This document shows, piece by piece, positions 21,004 through 32,257 of a stretch of DNA of 64,000 nt. Origin of the DNA: Aotearoamyces nothofagi (lineage: Eukaryota > Ascomycota > Leotiomycetes > Leotiales > Tympanidaceae); the NCBI GenBank assembly GCA_015345905.1, contig JADDTR010000005.1, positions 930,001 through 994,000 of the forward strand, read 5' to 3'. The notes under the pieces were generated by a model. The model was not told the origin of the DNA. It saw nothing but the letters and a program-made list of their open reading frames with translations, and searched no databases. The number at the start of each line of letters is the position of its first letter. Position 1 is the stretch's first letter. A program made the translations under genes and the position numbers.

Positions 21004-23830
21004 CTATGGTGAGGTGGCCTCAACGGTTTGCCTTGCATCGTACTTCCCGCTTACAAGCTTTCGTACACTCTCAACTTCAATCCACTGTCCCCCAGACGAC
21101 GAGGGAGGGCTGACCAATGATTCATCCGCAAAAGGATCCGAATCTTCCACTTTTCCCTTACCTTTACCTTCGTCAAGTCTAGATACACCAAGCCCACTGC
21201 TGAATGATTGCCCATTTGTGCCATTATACTCCCATCTTGCTTCAATCATACCTGGCTTAGGCTCCGCTCCTTCTGCACCAATCAGTCTGGCAATAACTCT
21301 TTGCACCTTACTATCAAGAGTAACATCGCCAAGACGCCAGTATATTAACGACTTCTCTTTAATATGCGTTCCAGTCGGTTTTGTTTGACAGCCAGCAGCC
21401 CGTGCGCCTTCGTAAGTAGCAATTAAAACCAAACCATTTAAAGTGATAGGTCCAGACGCAAAAGCAGGGTTGAGATTGTACTCAATGACAAGACCCAACT
21501 TGCCTCCTTGTGGTCTCCATGCTAGCTTAAGAAGGAGTGGTACATGTGCTTTAAGATTTGTGTTGTCAATGTGTACCTTGTATCTAAACGCAACATTGGT
21601 TTTGGCCAGGTGGGATGCGTTGATTCTGTATTCTCCTGGTCTATCAGATGAGACCTCTTCGACAAAGGTATGATTAGGTGCAATTGCTTCCAGAGCTTGG
21701 AAGTTGTTCAACCTAATAATCTCAGTTCCTAATACTTGTTAGTTTACTGGGGATGGCCATGAAGATAATATCGTTGGAATACATACCCGATGAGGCATAT
21801 GGACTTGAGTCATCGTGCCCATGTACTAGAGCAAGTTCTCCAACAACAGACACTGTTTGAAGTTCTCCATTTTCGAAAATCGCGCTTACTGATTCAATAA
21901 TGGATGAATTTAGACCAGGCCTCTGCAGCTCTGGATGTTTAGCAATACTATGGCTCGCCACAGAGCGCGACGAGCGTATAGAATGAGTGTCTGAAGTGCT
22001 ATCGCCAGAAGATAAAGCTGCTAAAGCTGCTGCTCTACCACCAGGAGCATGGCTTGGTGACGGTAGGACATTGCTGTCCAAGCCTCTGACATCAGGCGCC
22101 TCAGGTGCTGGAACATACATCGTATTTCTGACATCCCTCCGGCCCCGTATTGTGCCTGCTTTGCGAGACGGGGTTGCAAGCGATGACGAGCGTAGCGTAT
22201 TTGCAACGCTAGACAATGCAGCTTGAGCGTCTGCATCTTCTTCTCGGATGGGCTCCTTTCGGATATCAAGCTTGAATTGCGACTGTTCGGTTTCATCTGC
22301 AGCTTCTTGTTGTGCCTGAGAAATAGGGTCGTTGGCAGCTGCAGGGACACTAAACCCTTCCGCATCACGTGCCGCTTGTCGATTCGAGGAAAAATGCGAC
22401 GGTGGGGGCCCTGGAGGAGCCTGAACACTTGATAGATCTGGGAGTTCCTTGGATGTAGCACCGTTCGCAGAGATGGGAGGTAGCAAGTTTGGTAGTCGCT
22501 CATCAATGAGTTGGTGTCCATTTAGGTTACCATTGGTAGCATCTCTAGACGTTGGGGATGTTGGTGACTCTGGCAAAGACGAAAGCCTGTTATCCCGGTT
22601 TGGCGATTCTCGCAAGTTATTGGATGACCCGCGTGGAGAAGGCGAGGGTCTCCCTTCCCTGCTCAAATTGTTTCTGCCCAATGCCGTAAAGCCTTTCGAA
22701 GGTGATGGGGCGCGGCCGAACGCGGAACCATGAACACTTTGGCGTCGATTGCGACCAAGCATTGTCCCGAACCGCTTTAAACCACCGACTTTGTGTTCTT
22801 TCTCTACACCAGAGTTCTCACTTGCGTTATCCTCAGAAGGAGTATGAGGAGGCGGTGCTTGTATACTGCTGCTCGCTGTAGAGCTTGCTCTAATCGCTGG
22901 CTGTCGGGCATTCCGCACAATCTTTGGCCTGTCTTGCATTGTGATACTTTTGAAGTTTAGAATCTCAGTTGTTGTATCCAATTCTAATAATGAATTCAAC
23001 GTCTTTTCTGCAGTCACGCGATTTCGCTCAACTTGGTCTGCTTCATGCGTCTCGAACTGCGTGAGAGCATCCCGTAAGTGATTGAGTCGGGTCTCGTCGA
23101 CGGCTTGGAGTTTTTCGAACACAAAGGGTGCTTGCGAATCCCACTGCTGACTGGCGGTTTCTAGCCTCTGATTGGCATTTTCGACTTTCAAGGTGTTTGC
23201 TTTCCCTCCCTTCCTGCTCAATTTATCCGCTCTTTCCTGAGCTTCCTCTAGCTCTTTCGCTATAGTAGCTATATTGCCCTGCATCGTGGATATCGCCTGC
23301 ATCTCCCTGTCTTTGGTGGTAAAACTTCGCAGCGCTTGCTCGACATCTTTTTCGATGCGTGTAGAAAAAGTATGATGTGAATTGGCAATCGAGTCGGTAG
23401 CTGTAACGATGTTATGCCATGCTGTTGTAAAAACTCTGTAGGCCGGTAAGCTTGAGTATACAAAGAGAAACCGAGGGCATCGAAGTACCCTAATTCCGAT
23501 TGACTATCGGGAGGCTGCTTGCGCGCAAGCTTCTTTAAGCCCAGTACGTATGCTTCCTCTACTTTGCGACGTTCCTAGCATTGTCAATGATGGGCGACGG
23601 GACATACCCCGCCGGATGTGTGGCATACCTGAAGCCAGTCTGCTATTTCGGTGTTTACCCTCCCTATCCTCCTCACGCGCTCGTTGAGAACAGAGACTGC
23701 TTCTGCCGCAGGCAACACCGTCTGTTGGAAGTTAATCGGTGCTTGCGCGAATCCCGAGATTTGCGCTCGTCGTCGGGACAAGCTTGCTTACCAGCATTGC
23801 AGGATACTCCTGCCGCGATAAAGCCTCCAT
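21004..23830 (-). CDS. syp1: Endocytic F-BAR / mu-homology protein Syp1 (muniscin)
   Basis: Muniscin adaptor acting at early endocytic sites, the fungal relative of FCHo; in yeast it also affects septins and polarity. Five exons on the minus strand: 23830-23792, 23721-23629, 23574-23489, 23435-21787, 21728-21004; 863 aa. The N-terminal F-BAR module (about 1-250) begins MEALSRQEYPAML and continues VLNERVRRIGRVNTEIADWLQERRKVEEAYVLGLKKLA, then TTAWHNIVTATDSIANSHHTFSTRIEKDVEQALR and a long helical stretch. Residues about 260-560 are Ser/Pro-rich and disordered. The C-terminal mu-homology domain (about 590-863) ends with LKLAWRPQGGKLGLVIEYNLNP and EARWEYNGTNG. The first three exons are short and do not stand out as long open frames; they were placed by phase and family sequence. 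Divergent from the kinase gene with about 507 bp between starts. Confidence 0.92.
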
Positions 23831-24337
23831 TTTGCATATATAAATGTGCAACTAGGCTCAAGGAAGGAGGCAGTCATGCAGTGTTATAAGAATATGGAGC
23901 CGGCGATGATGTAAAGCAGCGAGAGGTCGAGGTTGTTTCGTTGCGAAGCTCATCTCATATTGTCCCTCGAGAGCGGCCGGCTCTGGCATAATGTTAATCC
24001 CGGAACCCTTGCCATTTGCGCATCGCGCACGCAACCCTGCATCCGGCGTCAACGAAAGTGTGATCTCTCGTCTCGGCAGTCACGCCAGTACAACAAGTCG
24101 GGGTCAACGACTCCAGCACATGTTACATATATACAGATACATATATATATATATATATCCATATATTGACGTCGCCATCCATTTACTCTCTGTCCATCTT
24201 CTGCGTCTGGAGAAGAATTATTCCCCGTGCTGCCGTTTGCGGCTCAATTCACGTGCTCTGGGCACGAAGCTCAACAGCGACGCTAGTAGTATGAGTAATA
24301 TATCACCCGCACGTGCTTGACGTAGTTGACTGCCACT
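23831..24337. promoter_or_regulatory. Shared upstream region, Syp1 / Csk1-like kinase
   Basis: The 507 bp between two divergent starts must hold both promoters. A (AT)n stretch with TATATATATA lies at about 24128-24165. No other element is claimed. Confidence 0.5.
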
Positions 24338-25789
24338 ATGGCCTCCCAAGCGGACAACTGGCGACTCGCCCTTGGAGCTGCCACGCGCTTCGAAAACGTC
24401 CATAAGATGTAGGTGTATGGGCTCTGGTTGCTGTCAAACCAACTTTCCTTCACTCGTTATCATCAGCTGACTGTACCCAGCCAGAGAAGCATCGAGCAGG
24501 CTGGTGAAGCCTCCAGGAAAAAGGCTCAGAAGGCCGCCGTTGCAGCAGAAACCGAGGCCTATAACGTTGCTGTTTCCCGCGTAAGTTAATCAATCCTGTC
24601 TGTTATCTTGTGTGTTCGGCGTGGAACCTTATACCATACCGCTTCTGGTTGTCCTTGATTGTATCACTACAACATGTTTTGCGTTTACACGACTTTTCAT
24701 CACCTGGTAGCATGTGAGACTGTTAATTTAAATAAATCTTAATATCCCTTTATTGAGGAATATAGCTTTCTGAAGATGTCGACTAAGCCTTTTGTATAGA
24801 CTGCCTATGATGGTATCTGCAATGCCTTCACCTTGATAGAGACTGTGGAGGAAACAGGAAATCCGACTCCATTGACTCGCGCTGGTATAAAAATTGGGCC
24901 GTATCAGGATTGTCATTACTTTTCATCCGGTGTTATCTCAGAGGTGTATCGATCAGACACCGTTGCTCTTAAAATCATCACCGAAAAACGGGAGATGAAG
25001 CCCCATAATCCTACTCGCGAAGTGAAAATCCTGCGCCAGTTGTCTCATCCATCCATCGTCGAGCTCATCAAGACATCAGACGATGAAGATGGTAGACTTA
25101 TCTTGGTCTTTCCATTCATGCCGCTCACACTAGCAAATGTTATTCAATCACACCTTTTGAAGGCAAAAGACACTCACTCCCACTTCAAGGATCTGTTCTC
25201 GGCCCTTGAATATTTGCACGAGCAGAAAATTATACATCGCGATGTAAAACCTTCAAACTTATTACTTGCTTCAGCTTCCGGCCCAGCTTATCTTGCTGAC
25301 TTTGGCACCGCCTGGCATCCTGAGTTTTCAAAGTCTGATGAGCCTGCCGTTCATAAGGTCCTTGAAGTCGGCACAGGATGCTATCGAGCACCAGAGACAC
25401 TCTTTGGCAACAGATCTTACGGAACAAGTCTAGATATGTGGGGTGCGGGAGCAATGCTCGCAGAGTGCCTTCGAATTCCTCCGAAATCATTATTTGAATC
25501 TCGAAACACTTCCGAAGACGGGAACCAGCTCGGGCTCATTTTGAGCATTTTCAAAACGATAGGAACGCCGACCAAGGAAACATGGCCAGAAGCTGTTCAT
25601 TTCTCAACACCGCCATTTGAGTGGTACCAAGAATTTCCTGGACATTCGTGGAAGCAGTTACTGTCGGACGCTCCAGTACCTTTACGAGATCTGGTCAAAA
25701 GCCTTGTTAGATATGAGAGCGCATCGAGGTTAAGTGCAAAGGAAGCAGGCGCAGCCCTGGCAGAAGCAGCCATCTCATTAGTAATTTAG
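24338..25789 (+). CDS. CDK-like protein kinase (Csk1-like, putative CDK-activating kinase)
   Basis: Ser/Thr kinase resembling fungal Csk1, which activates CDKs and the CAK complex. Three exons: 24338-24408, 24481-24580, 24800-25789; introns 72 and 219 nt; 386 aa. Exons 1-2 encode a 57-residue, Ala-rich, helical N-terminal segment (WRLALGAATRFENVHKIQRS...) spliced to the kinase domain. Kinase landmarks: K115 (VALKII), E131 (TREVKIL), HRDVKPSNLL with D205, DFG 224-226, and GTGCYRAPE in the activation segment. The glycine loop is degenerate (SSGVISEVY instead of GxGxxG), as I recall for this family. The insert after APE (TLFGNRSYGTSLDMWGAGAMLAE) fits CMGC kinases. The exact target is inferred. 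The N-terminal exons rest on splice phase and composition and are less certain than the kinase core. Confidence 0.82.
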
Positions 25790-27352
25790 TATGAAGGCGG
25801 TGCCCTTTTATAGGAGGATGACAGCATAACATGAGGGGTCTGGGAGAGCTACCAGTGGTGTTAGTATGACATATATCCATGTTAATGGAACAATGAGTAC
25901 AAATATGCTGGCAATATTGAGAACTCCTGATTCCAACCATAATCTCTTGTCTTACCTGACTAAGCGGCGAGTATAGAAAATGGCAGACAATGCAGAAACA
26001 ACATGCTATCAATGAGAGGGCAATAGTGCTCAACTGAGCACTACAGCCCACCAACTCCATCGCCTTCATTGCCTTCATCATGTAGTAGAGTAATACAGCC
26101 TTGGATAGGTGTTGATCTACGCTACTGCATATCTATACCCTCAATTATCTACAACTTTGCTTTCACCTTAACGCCATCTTGCACAATGTATAGCCTTTGA
26201 TGTCCTTTGAGAGGACTTGCGACGAAAGGGAAGTCCTCAAGTCAAACAACCAAGTCCATATCGCGACATCTTCAGGTACTATCAATATATTAGATCTCAG
26301 TAGCACCTGAGAAGCCCGTCTTTCTTTAGTCTAATTTATAACTTACAGTGTATATCTGGCTGTGTACTCTTAAATAAACATGGCGTTGTGCTTGAATCCA
26401 ATTGTGATCTTCTGAGAGTATGCGCCTACGCTCTACGCCCTGCTATATATTCTTGTTCTATCCTCCATACACAGGATAAATGTAAATAAGGAAAGAAGAA
26501 GTGTCCTCTATGAAAGGGAATAAAGACAGCGGACGAAGAATAATGCGCCGGGTAATGAACTATAGCGGGCGAGGCCGAAACGAGTAAAGAAATTTTTGGG
26601 CTGGAAAATAAGAACGTAGGGATAGAAGGAACTCTTGAGTGTGGGGTCGTCAATGCGGGGCAGACAGCATGCTCCACTACGGAGTACTGTGCGGATACGG
26701 AGAACAGTGTGGCACTGCCTTGTACTGTAAAACTGTAACAGTTTACTGTAAGAAATGACTTAAACTGAGCACAACAGCATGCAACAATACTACGACCTGG
26801 GCAAAACAGAGGAACAATTATCAGGGGGGAGGATGGTACTAAGTCACCTTATAAGGAGACTAGCCTGCCAACACTCGAGCACGGGCACAAGACACGGCAA
26901 TAACGGCCACAGCTATTTATTATTCTGTCTACTCAGTCAACTAACGATATACACAGTTATTTGAATGATATGCTTGGTGATATGCCCTTCTCAAAACGCC
27001 ATCTTGTACAAACCCTATCTATCACCGTGCTTCAGTAGTTATTGCAAAATGCCACTGATTTTGCCAAGTATCGATATTGATATATATGATCTACGTTGAA
27101 CATGGATGTAGAGGCCTCATCGCACCTAGTGGGCACGAAGAGTGCAATACGCTGCCAGCCACTTCTCGTTCGTCCAGATTAATCTTTGCAAGCCTAGCAA
27201 GGAGCAATCCAACGGGAACAGAACCTATGGAGCCCCTTCATCTCTCGTTCTGTGGTCCCACTCAGGACATGAACGCCTTCGACTATGCTTTTGACCTCAA
27301 ATTCACAACGCCTGTCCTAACTCCCGATCCCAGCTCTCCATGCACACACGGT
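25790..27352. other. Intergenic region, kinase / RPB5 3' flanks
   Basis: Both neighbouring genes end here, so this is a 1.56-kb convergent region. No gene, RNA or repeat was recognised. A 7-bp inverted repeat with a 1-nt centre (AAACTGT A ACAGTTT) and several TACTGTA words lie near 26715-26755, next to an ACGGAGTACTGTG word at about 26680. Confidence 0.5.
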
Positions 27353-28197
27353 TTAGACGCACAATCTGTAACTGGCATAGCGACCGGCCGTTTCACTTTT
27401 CCTTATAATCTTCACGACCTGCCCTCTTCTCAATCCTAGGTACCTCGCTACCGGATCTCCAACTTGGATACGAGGTAGCTGAGTATCCTTCAAGCGATAT
27501 CTCTGCAAGAGTTTCGCTCGTTCCTCCTGGCTCAACAGAACGTGCTTTGGCACCAATTCATGGTGGGTGATGTTGACCAACAGATCCTGCTCGACAAAAC
27601 ACTCAATGCGGGTTTGAGAGGCAACTGCTGGAATAATTTTGAGCGCTGCAGGGGTGATGTTGACATTTGTGACAAGGATTCCGGTGTGGAAGTTGTTCGC
27701 TGACAGATGCTGGGCAAAGTTTCGCATTTGCTTGATACCTACAGATGTATCTGGCAGAAATTCAACCCAGATAGTGCCGATAGCTGGTGGCGGCGGATTA
27801 GGGTTTTCAGGCGTGGCAGGTGTTGAATATCTTGCTAACATAACATCACTTGGACGAGCTGAAAAGTTCATTCTTCTTCGACTGCAGAGGATGTCAGCTG
27901 CGTGATTTATTATGAAAGGGAGGGCAGAAAGGCCCGGCCGCTTCTACGTACTCTGGTTGATCATCGGCGCCCTTGTACTGTTGCATGAAGTCTTCGAGTG
28001 AGATCCGAACCTCGTCTTCTGCTAATTCGTAGCCCTTCAATGCCATGTCAGTAACTTCCTCAAGGGATCTCAAAATCTCCGGCGCATACTCGATCTTGCA
28101 CCATCTCGTGCACAGTCCTCCATGCGCGCCATAGTCGCGCAAACTCGCGATCTGAAACCTCCCTCAGCTTATTGACCTCATCTTCTTGTGGAGCCAT
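27353..28197 (-). CDS. RPB5: RNA polymerase I/II/III shared subunit RPB5 (ABC27)
   Basis: Subunit common to all three nuclear RNA polymerases; its N-terminal jaw contacts downstream DNA and its C-terminal domain sits in the assembly core. Three exons on the minus strand: 28197-28090, 28034-27952, 27881-27353 (introns 55 and 70 nt); 239 aa, slightly longer than the 215-aa yeast protein. N-terminus: [29 protein letters not shown]; middle: [12 protein letters not shown]; the archaeal RpoH-like C-terminal domain (about 165-239) shows [49 protein letters not shown] and ASYRLCV at the end. Two AGs 15 nt apart (ending 27898 and 27882 on this strand) could both act as acceptor for exon 3; only the one at 27882 keeps the frame. 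Divergent with BFR1. Confidence 0.95.
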
Positions 28198-28520
28198 CGT
28201 GATCGTAGAGCCAGTGAATAGGCAAGGTGCGTTGGATATTTTAGTTGTGACCTCGACGGAGCAAACAAAAAGACTTGAAGCGGCCGCGGTCAAGCTCACT
28301 AGTGGCTAGACAAAAGTTCGGCACTACCCAAATAAAAGCTCGCTTATTTTGTCGTTGATATTGAATCGCACTTGAAATTGTGTCCTAGAGACTCGCTGTA
28401 CTCTGCCTACAGTTACAATTCCTCGAGCATCTACGAACTTCAGTTGCTCAATTTGGGGGCTAATTGATTGCCTCTCACTGAGAATATTATATTCTAGCTT
28501 GCACCTTTATTGATTTCAGA
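28198..28520. promoter_or_regulatory. Compact divergent promoter, RPB5 / BFR1
   Basis: Only 323 bp separate the two ATGs, so both promoters are shared or interleaved. A pyrimidine-rich TTTATTGATTTCAG ends 1 nt before the BFR1 ATG and could be the acceptor of a 5' UTR intron; this is a guess. No other motif is claimed. Confidence 0.5.
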
Positions 28521-30183
28521 ATGGCGGAACTCGCAACTCCTTCCGCGGCCGCAATGTTCGATGCCAAAAACGACACAGCTCCCGTCGAGAAGAAGAAGCC
28601 CGAGAAGCCGGAAGAGGACGCCTACAAGACCAGCCTAAAAAAGGCCGAGAAGGAACATGCCGATTCTATGACCAAGTTCGTAAGTTACAACTCACCTCTT
28701 CCCTCGACTTCACTTCGCAGGTTAGTTGATAGGAGATGTGTCTTATGAAACTGACCCCTATTTTAGAATGCCGTCCGAGCAAAACTGGACATTGCCCAGC
28801 CAAAGTCTAAGGATTCACCGACTGCTAAACGCCGGCAAGAGTTGATCGCACAGCTCACTGAAATAAGGAAACAACAGGCTGGTGGAAAGGCTGGAAGAAC
28901 CCAAGTATTCGACCAGATCAAGAAGCTCGATGAGCAACTGAAGAGCCGTATTGCCGAACAAAAGATTGCACGCAGCCGAGTTGCATTTAAGAATGTTGAC
29001 GAGGTGGACCGTGAGATTGACCGCCTTGAAAAACAGGTCAACGGTGGCTTGATGAAACTCGTGGATGAGAAGAAGGCTCTCACTGAAATCTCGAATCTCC
29101 GAAAGCAACGCAAGGGGTTCTCTGTGTTTGAAGAAGCTCAGAAGGGCATCGATACCACCAAAGCTAAATTGAAGGAGCTCCGTGATAGTCTAGAGGATCC
29201 TGAGGCGAAGGCACTCGGCGAGAAATACGCCAAGATTCAGGCAGAACTTGACACAATCAAAGCTGAGCAAGACGAAGCATATAAAGGCATCAATGCACTC
29301 CGAAACGAGCGCGATACGCTTCATACAGAACAACAAGAGAAATACCTGGCGATTAAGAAGGTCAAGGACGATTATTACAACCAAAAGAAAGCCTTCCAGC
29401 AATGGGAATACGAGGCTAGACAGAAGGCACGTGAGCGCCAGGCTGCCGAGCAAGCCAACTACCTACGAGAAAAGCGAAGAGAGCGTGCAGAAAAGTTGCT
29501 GGCAGACGCCAGGGATCCGGCATACTTGGATGAGATTCGACGTGCTGAGAGTCTTCTTCGTTACCTCGACCCCACCACCACAACCGTCAACGCACCCCTT
29601 TTGGCTCCTAGCGGACTTTCTGCAACACCACAAAGAACTGTCGAAAGCACAGATATTAAAGGTACGCGTGTTGTGAGAAAGGATGAGCGCGAGGACAACT
29701 ATTTCGCAGGCACGGGAGGCAAGAAGAGCAAGAAGGCCCGAAAAGGTGCAGCTGCAGCATCGTCGCCTGCCATCACCCCAACTACCAAGTTTAGCTGCCC
29801 TCCTTCGGTTATGGAAGACTGCAGCTCCATGGGTATTGAGCCACCAATGAGTGCTAGTGACATCCCAGCCGCCACCGAGAAGGTCAAGGAGAAGCTAGCT
29901 CACTGGAAAGCTGACCAGAAGTCGCAGACTGAGAAGGTAAGATTTGTTGCTTGACTACTACCAACTTGACGCTAACCGTGAACAGAATATCGCGAAGGCC
30001 CAGAAGGAAATCGAGCGACTGGATGCTGAGGAGACATCCTCACCTGGCACCCCGACTACTAACGGACATGCAAAGAAGACCGAGGAAGGAAGCATAATTG
30101 CAAACGCTGTCGAAGCAGTCAAGAACGCCGTCTCAGATGTTGCAGACAGCCTCAAATCAGCTACTGTCGAGGACAAGGAGTAA
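28521..30183 (+). CDS. bfr1: Bfr1-like polysome/ER-associated mRNA-binding protein
   Basis: Homologue of yeast Bfr1, a coiled-coil protein found with polysomal mRNPs at the ER and linked to nuclear segregation and secretion. Three exons: 28521-28679, 28767-29936, 29986-30183 (introns 87 and 49 nt); 508 aa. Nearly all of residues 25-320 is charged coiled coil: KRRQELIAQLTEIRKQQ, RSRVAFKNVDEVDREIDRLEKQV, KFxxF-type KAFQQWEYEARQKARERQ. A Lys-rich loop (GGKKSKKARKG) and a C-terminal helical tail follow; the last exon adds an acidic, Ala/Val-rich end. Start 28521 lies right after a possible 5' UTR acceptor. RNA binding here is inferred from yeast work. Confidence 0.92.
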
Positions 30184-30513
30184 AGCTACTTTACAAAAGG
30201 CGAATCTGCTAGATGGGACCCTCGCAAAGTCTAGCATAGCATTTCATGTATCTCAAAAATATTCTTGGCGGCTGGGCCACGACGTAAGTGAGGGCCCGAG
30301 TAGCATTATGGCAATTCTGGCTCTTGCATTAGCCTTGCCTGTACATATATTACACAATTCATTGGACAAAGAAAATGCATGGCATGGATATCATATCGAT
30401 CACAATAATTCCAAATTGAATGCCGCTAATGACAATGTGAACGCTAAATCGCCAAAAAAAGTTGACAATGATCTAAGTGACATGAACGGTGCTTTTTCTC
30501 CTGAATAAAGCCT
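30184..30513. other. Short convergent intergenic region
   Basis: 330 bp between the stops of BFR1 and the small protein at 30514. An open frame crosses it in the plus direction (30098-30508), but it overlaps the BFR1 end and has no family signal; nothing else is seen. Confidence 0.55.
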
Positions 30514-31146
30514 TTACGGCGCTCCAGCGTATGCGTATCCCGGAGGAGGCGGTGGTACATTCCAAGGCGGTGGCCTCCGCATAGGTTGACGCCTTTCTCT
30601 TTCTTCCTCAAGAGCCGAGTTTCTCTGTGCTTTTCTCGCACCACTAAGGGCACTCAATGGGGGATCTCTAACAGCCGCTTCCTCTTCTCGAGGGACGGTG
30701 TAGTTCACCAAACTATAGAAGTACTCCAATACCTCTGGATATCTTTGCACACTGGCCCGCCAATCTTCATCAATTCCTCGTTTCAGCTCTGCATTTGCTG
30801 TAGCAATTTCGGAAGGGTGAGGGCGTTGGCGGTAATAATATGCGGCGTGGTCAGTAAGATGAGCGATGTGAGCGCTGTGTGCCTCTTTGCGTCGCGTGGT
30901 GAGGACTTCGTAATAGGTCAGGATATAATCTTGGGCGTGACCGCGGACCCAGGCTCTGCAGGGAGTCATTGAATGTTCATGGAGCGGGTTTGGGGAAAGC
31001 GAGGATGAGAAACCATACCGAATATCGCTGAATACCGAGGTCATCATGCGTTGTTCTGCCTGTCGGACAGCAATATCGAGGCCTTTCGCCTCGCAGTCAC
31101 ATCCTGCAATTGCTGGACTCGAACATATTGCACAGTCTGGGTCCAT
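30514..31146 (-). CDS. Conserved fungal protein with N-terminal Cys motif, function unknown
   Basis: Two exons on the minus strand: 31146-31019 and 30955-30514 (63-nt intron, phase 2); 189 aa. The N-terminus carries MDPDCAICSSPAIAGCDCEAKG, a C-x2-C-x6-C-x-C cluster that could bind zinc. The body (AVRQAEQRMMTSVFSDIRAWVRGHAQDYIL...IDEDWRASVQRYPEVLEYFYSLV) is helical and I recall similar proteins across filamentous ascomycetes without an assigned role. The C-terminus is Arg-rich then Pro/Gly/Tyr-rich (NVPPPPPGYAYAGAP). Splicing replaces the reading RYGFSS with RAWVRGHAQ, which restores the conserved helix. No function is proposed. Confidence 0.85.
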   Translation of the reverse strand: MDPDCAICSSPAIAGCDCEAKGLDIAVRQAEQRMMTSVFSDIRYGFSSSLSPNPLHEHSMTPCRAWVRGHAQDYILTYYEVLTTRRKEAHSAHIAHLTDHAAYYYRQRPHPSEIATANAELKRGIDEDWRASVQRYPEVLEYFYSLVNYTVPREEEAAVRDPPLSALSGARKAQRNSALEEERERRQPMRRPPPWNVPPPPPGYAYAGAP

Positions 31147-32257
31147 CTTCTGCTGGACGAGTTTCTGTCACAGTTGCACGGTTAACTTTGGTGTCGACCG
31201 CGTTCTGATAACGACTAAAAGTATTTCAGATAGAGACATCCCGGCCACACTCAAATATGCCGATCTGGTCTGAGCTGTCATCTAAACCAAAGTTCCGCAA
31301 TACGCACGACGTGTAACTTTGGGAGAAAACGGTACGACCTACCTTATAGCTTGCATGCAGAATGCAATATACAGAATGCAATATACAGAATGCAGTATGC
31401 AGAATGATCAATCACCACTCCACTCCGAAGGCAGAGAAGGAAGCTGTCTGCGCGTGTTAAGCAGGAACGAGAGATAGCTCCAGATACGGCCCTGGGAGAA
31501 ACAGACAGCGGCTCAAGAGCAGAATGAGGAAAAAACACAGAAAGCAAAAAGACGAGGACAAACCATAATCGCGGCGTGTCGTCGCGGATGGTGGCATATG
31601 TGGATCACGTAGCTGCCGTGGCGGTATGCTCGTATGCTCGCATGCTCGTGCTGCTGTCGTGGCTCGAATGCCATGGCATCGCGTGCGGTGTCCTGCAGAC
31701 GGTCTCCGCCTGCGATGCTCTGGCTGGAGACCGTTCATCAGCGCAGCCAATGGCGAAAACCATCATGCGGAGCGATCATTGTCCATCCATGCCCCTTCAT
31801 GTCCTCTGTCTTAGCTGCATGAATGGATTGGAGAAGCCCGGAATGGGCCATTGGCACTGTAATCGTAATCGTAATCATATAATCATTCTCACCGCCGCAA
31901 GCCGCTGTGGGCCTCTAGAGCCCAGCTTGCTCAGTAAGGCTGTGGTTTGGAAGCGTGAGGTAGCGACAGCGCAGTTCCGGGTGAGGCTGGAAATAATACG
32001 CATCTCCCGGTGATTATAACGACCCTATGGTTGTCCCTCATCATGGTTGAAGTTGAAGTCTTTGCTGTACTGTACGACTGCAGTACTTCAGTACCCGAGA
32101 GTGCCAGAGAGTGCCAGAGGGTACCTACCACTTACCTGACCGTGCTGATGTGCCTGCCACGCTTATCGGCGCTGTACGGTCGCCGGGACGGTTTAATCCG
32201 CCAATATCAAAAAAAGGGCTCGCAACCTGGCGACAGCCTCACAATTGTCGTGCCAAT
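31147..32257. other. Divergent intergenic region before Mtg2
   Basis: No gene seen. Holds a 14-bp tandem repeat at 31358-31399 (three CAGAATGCAATATA-type units), a TATGCTCG repeat at about 31625-31650, ATCGTA units near 31862, a GTACTGTAC palindrome-type word at 32067 and a GAGTGCCAGA repeat at about 32099-32118. It must contain the promoters of both neighbours. Confidence 0.55.
31358..31399. repeat. 14-bp tandem repeat, three units plus a partial
   Basis: Units CAGAATGCAATATA, CAGAATGCAATATA and CAGAATGCAGTATG, followed by a partial CAGAATG. Confidence 0.85.

Noticed and set aside
30098-30508. 136-codon plus-strand open frame after BFR1
   Set aside because: It starts inside the last BFR1 exon in another frame and has no family signal.
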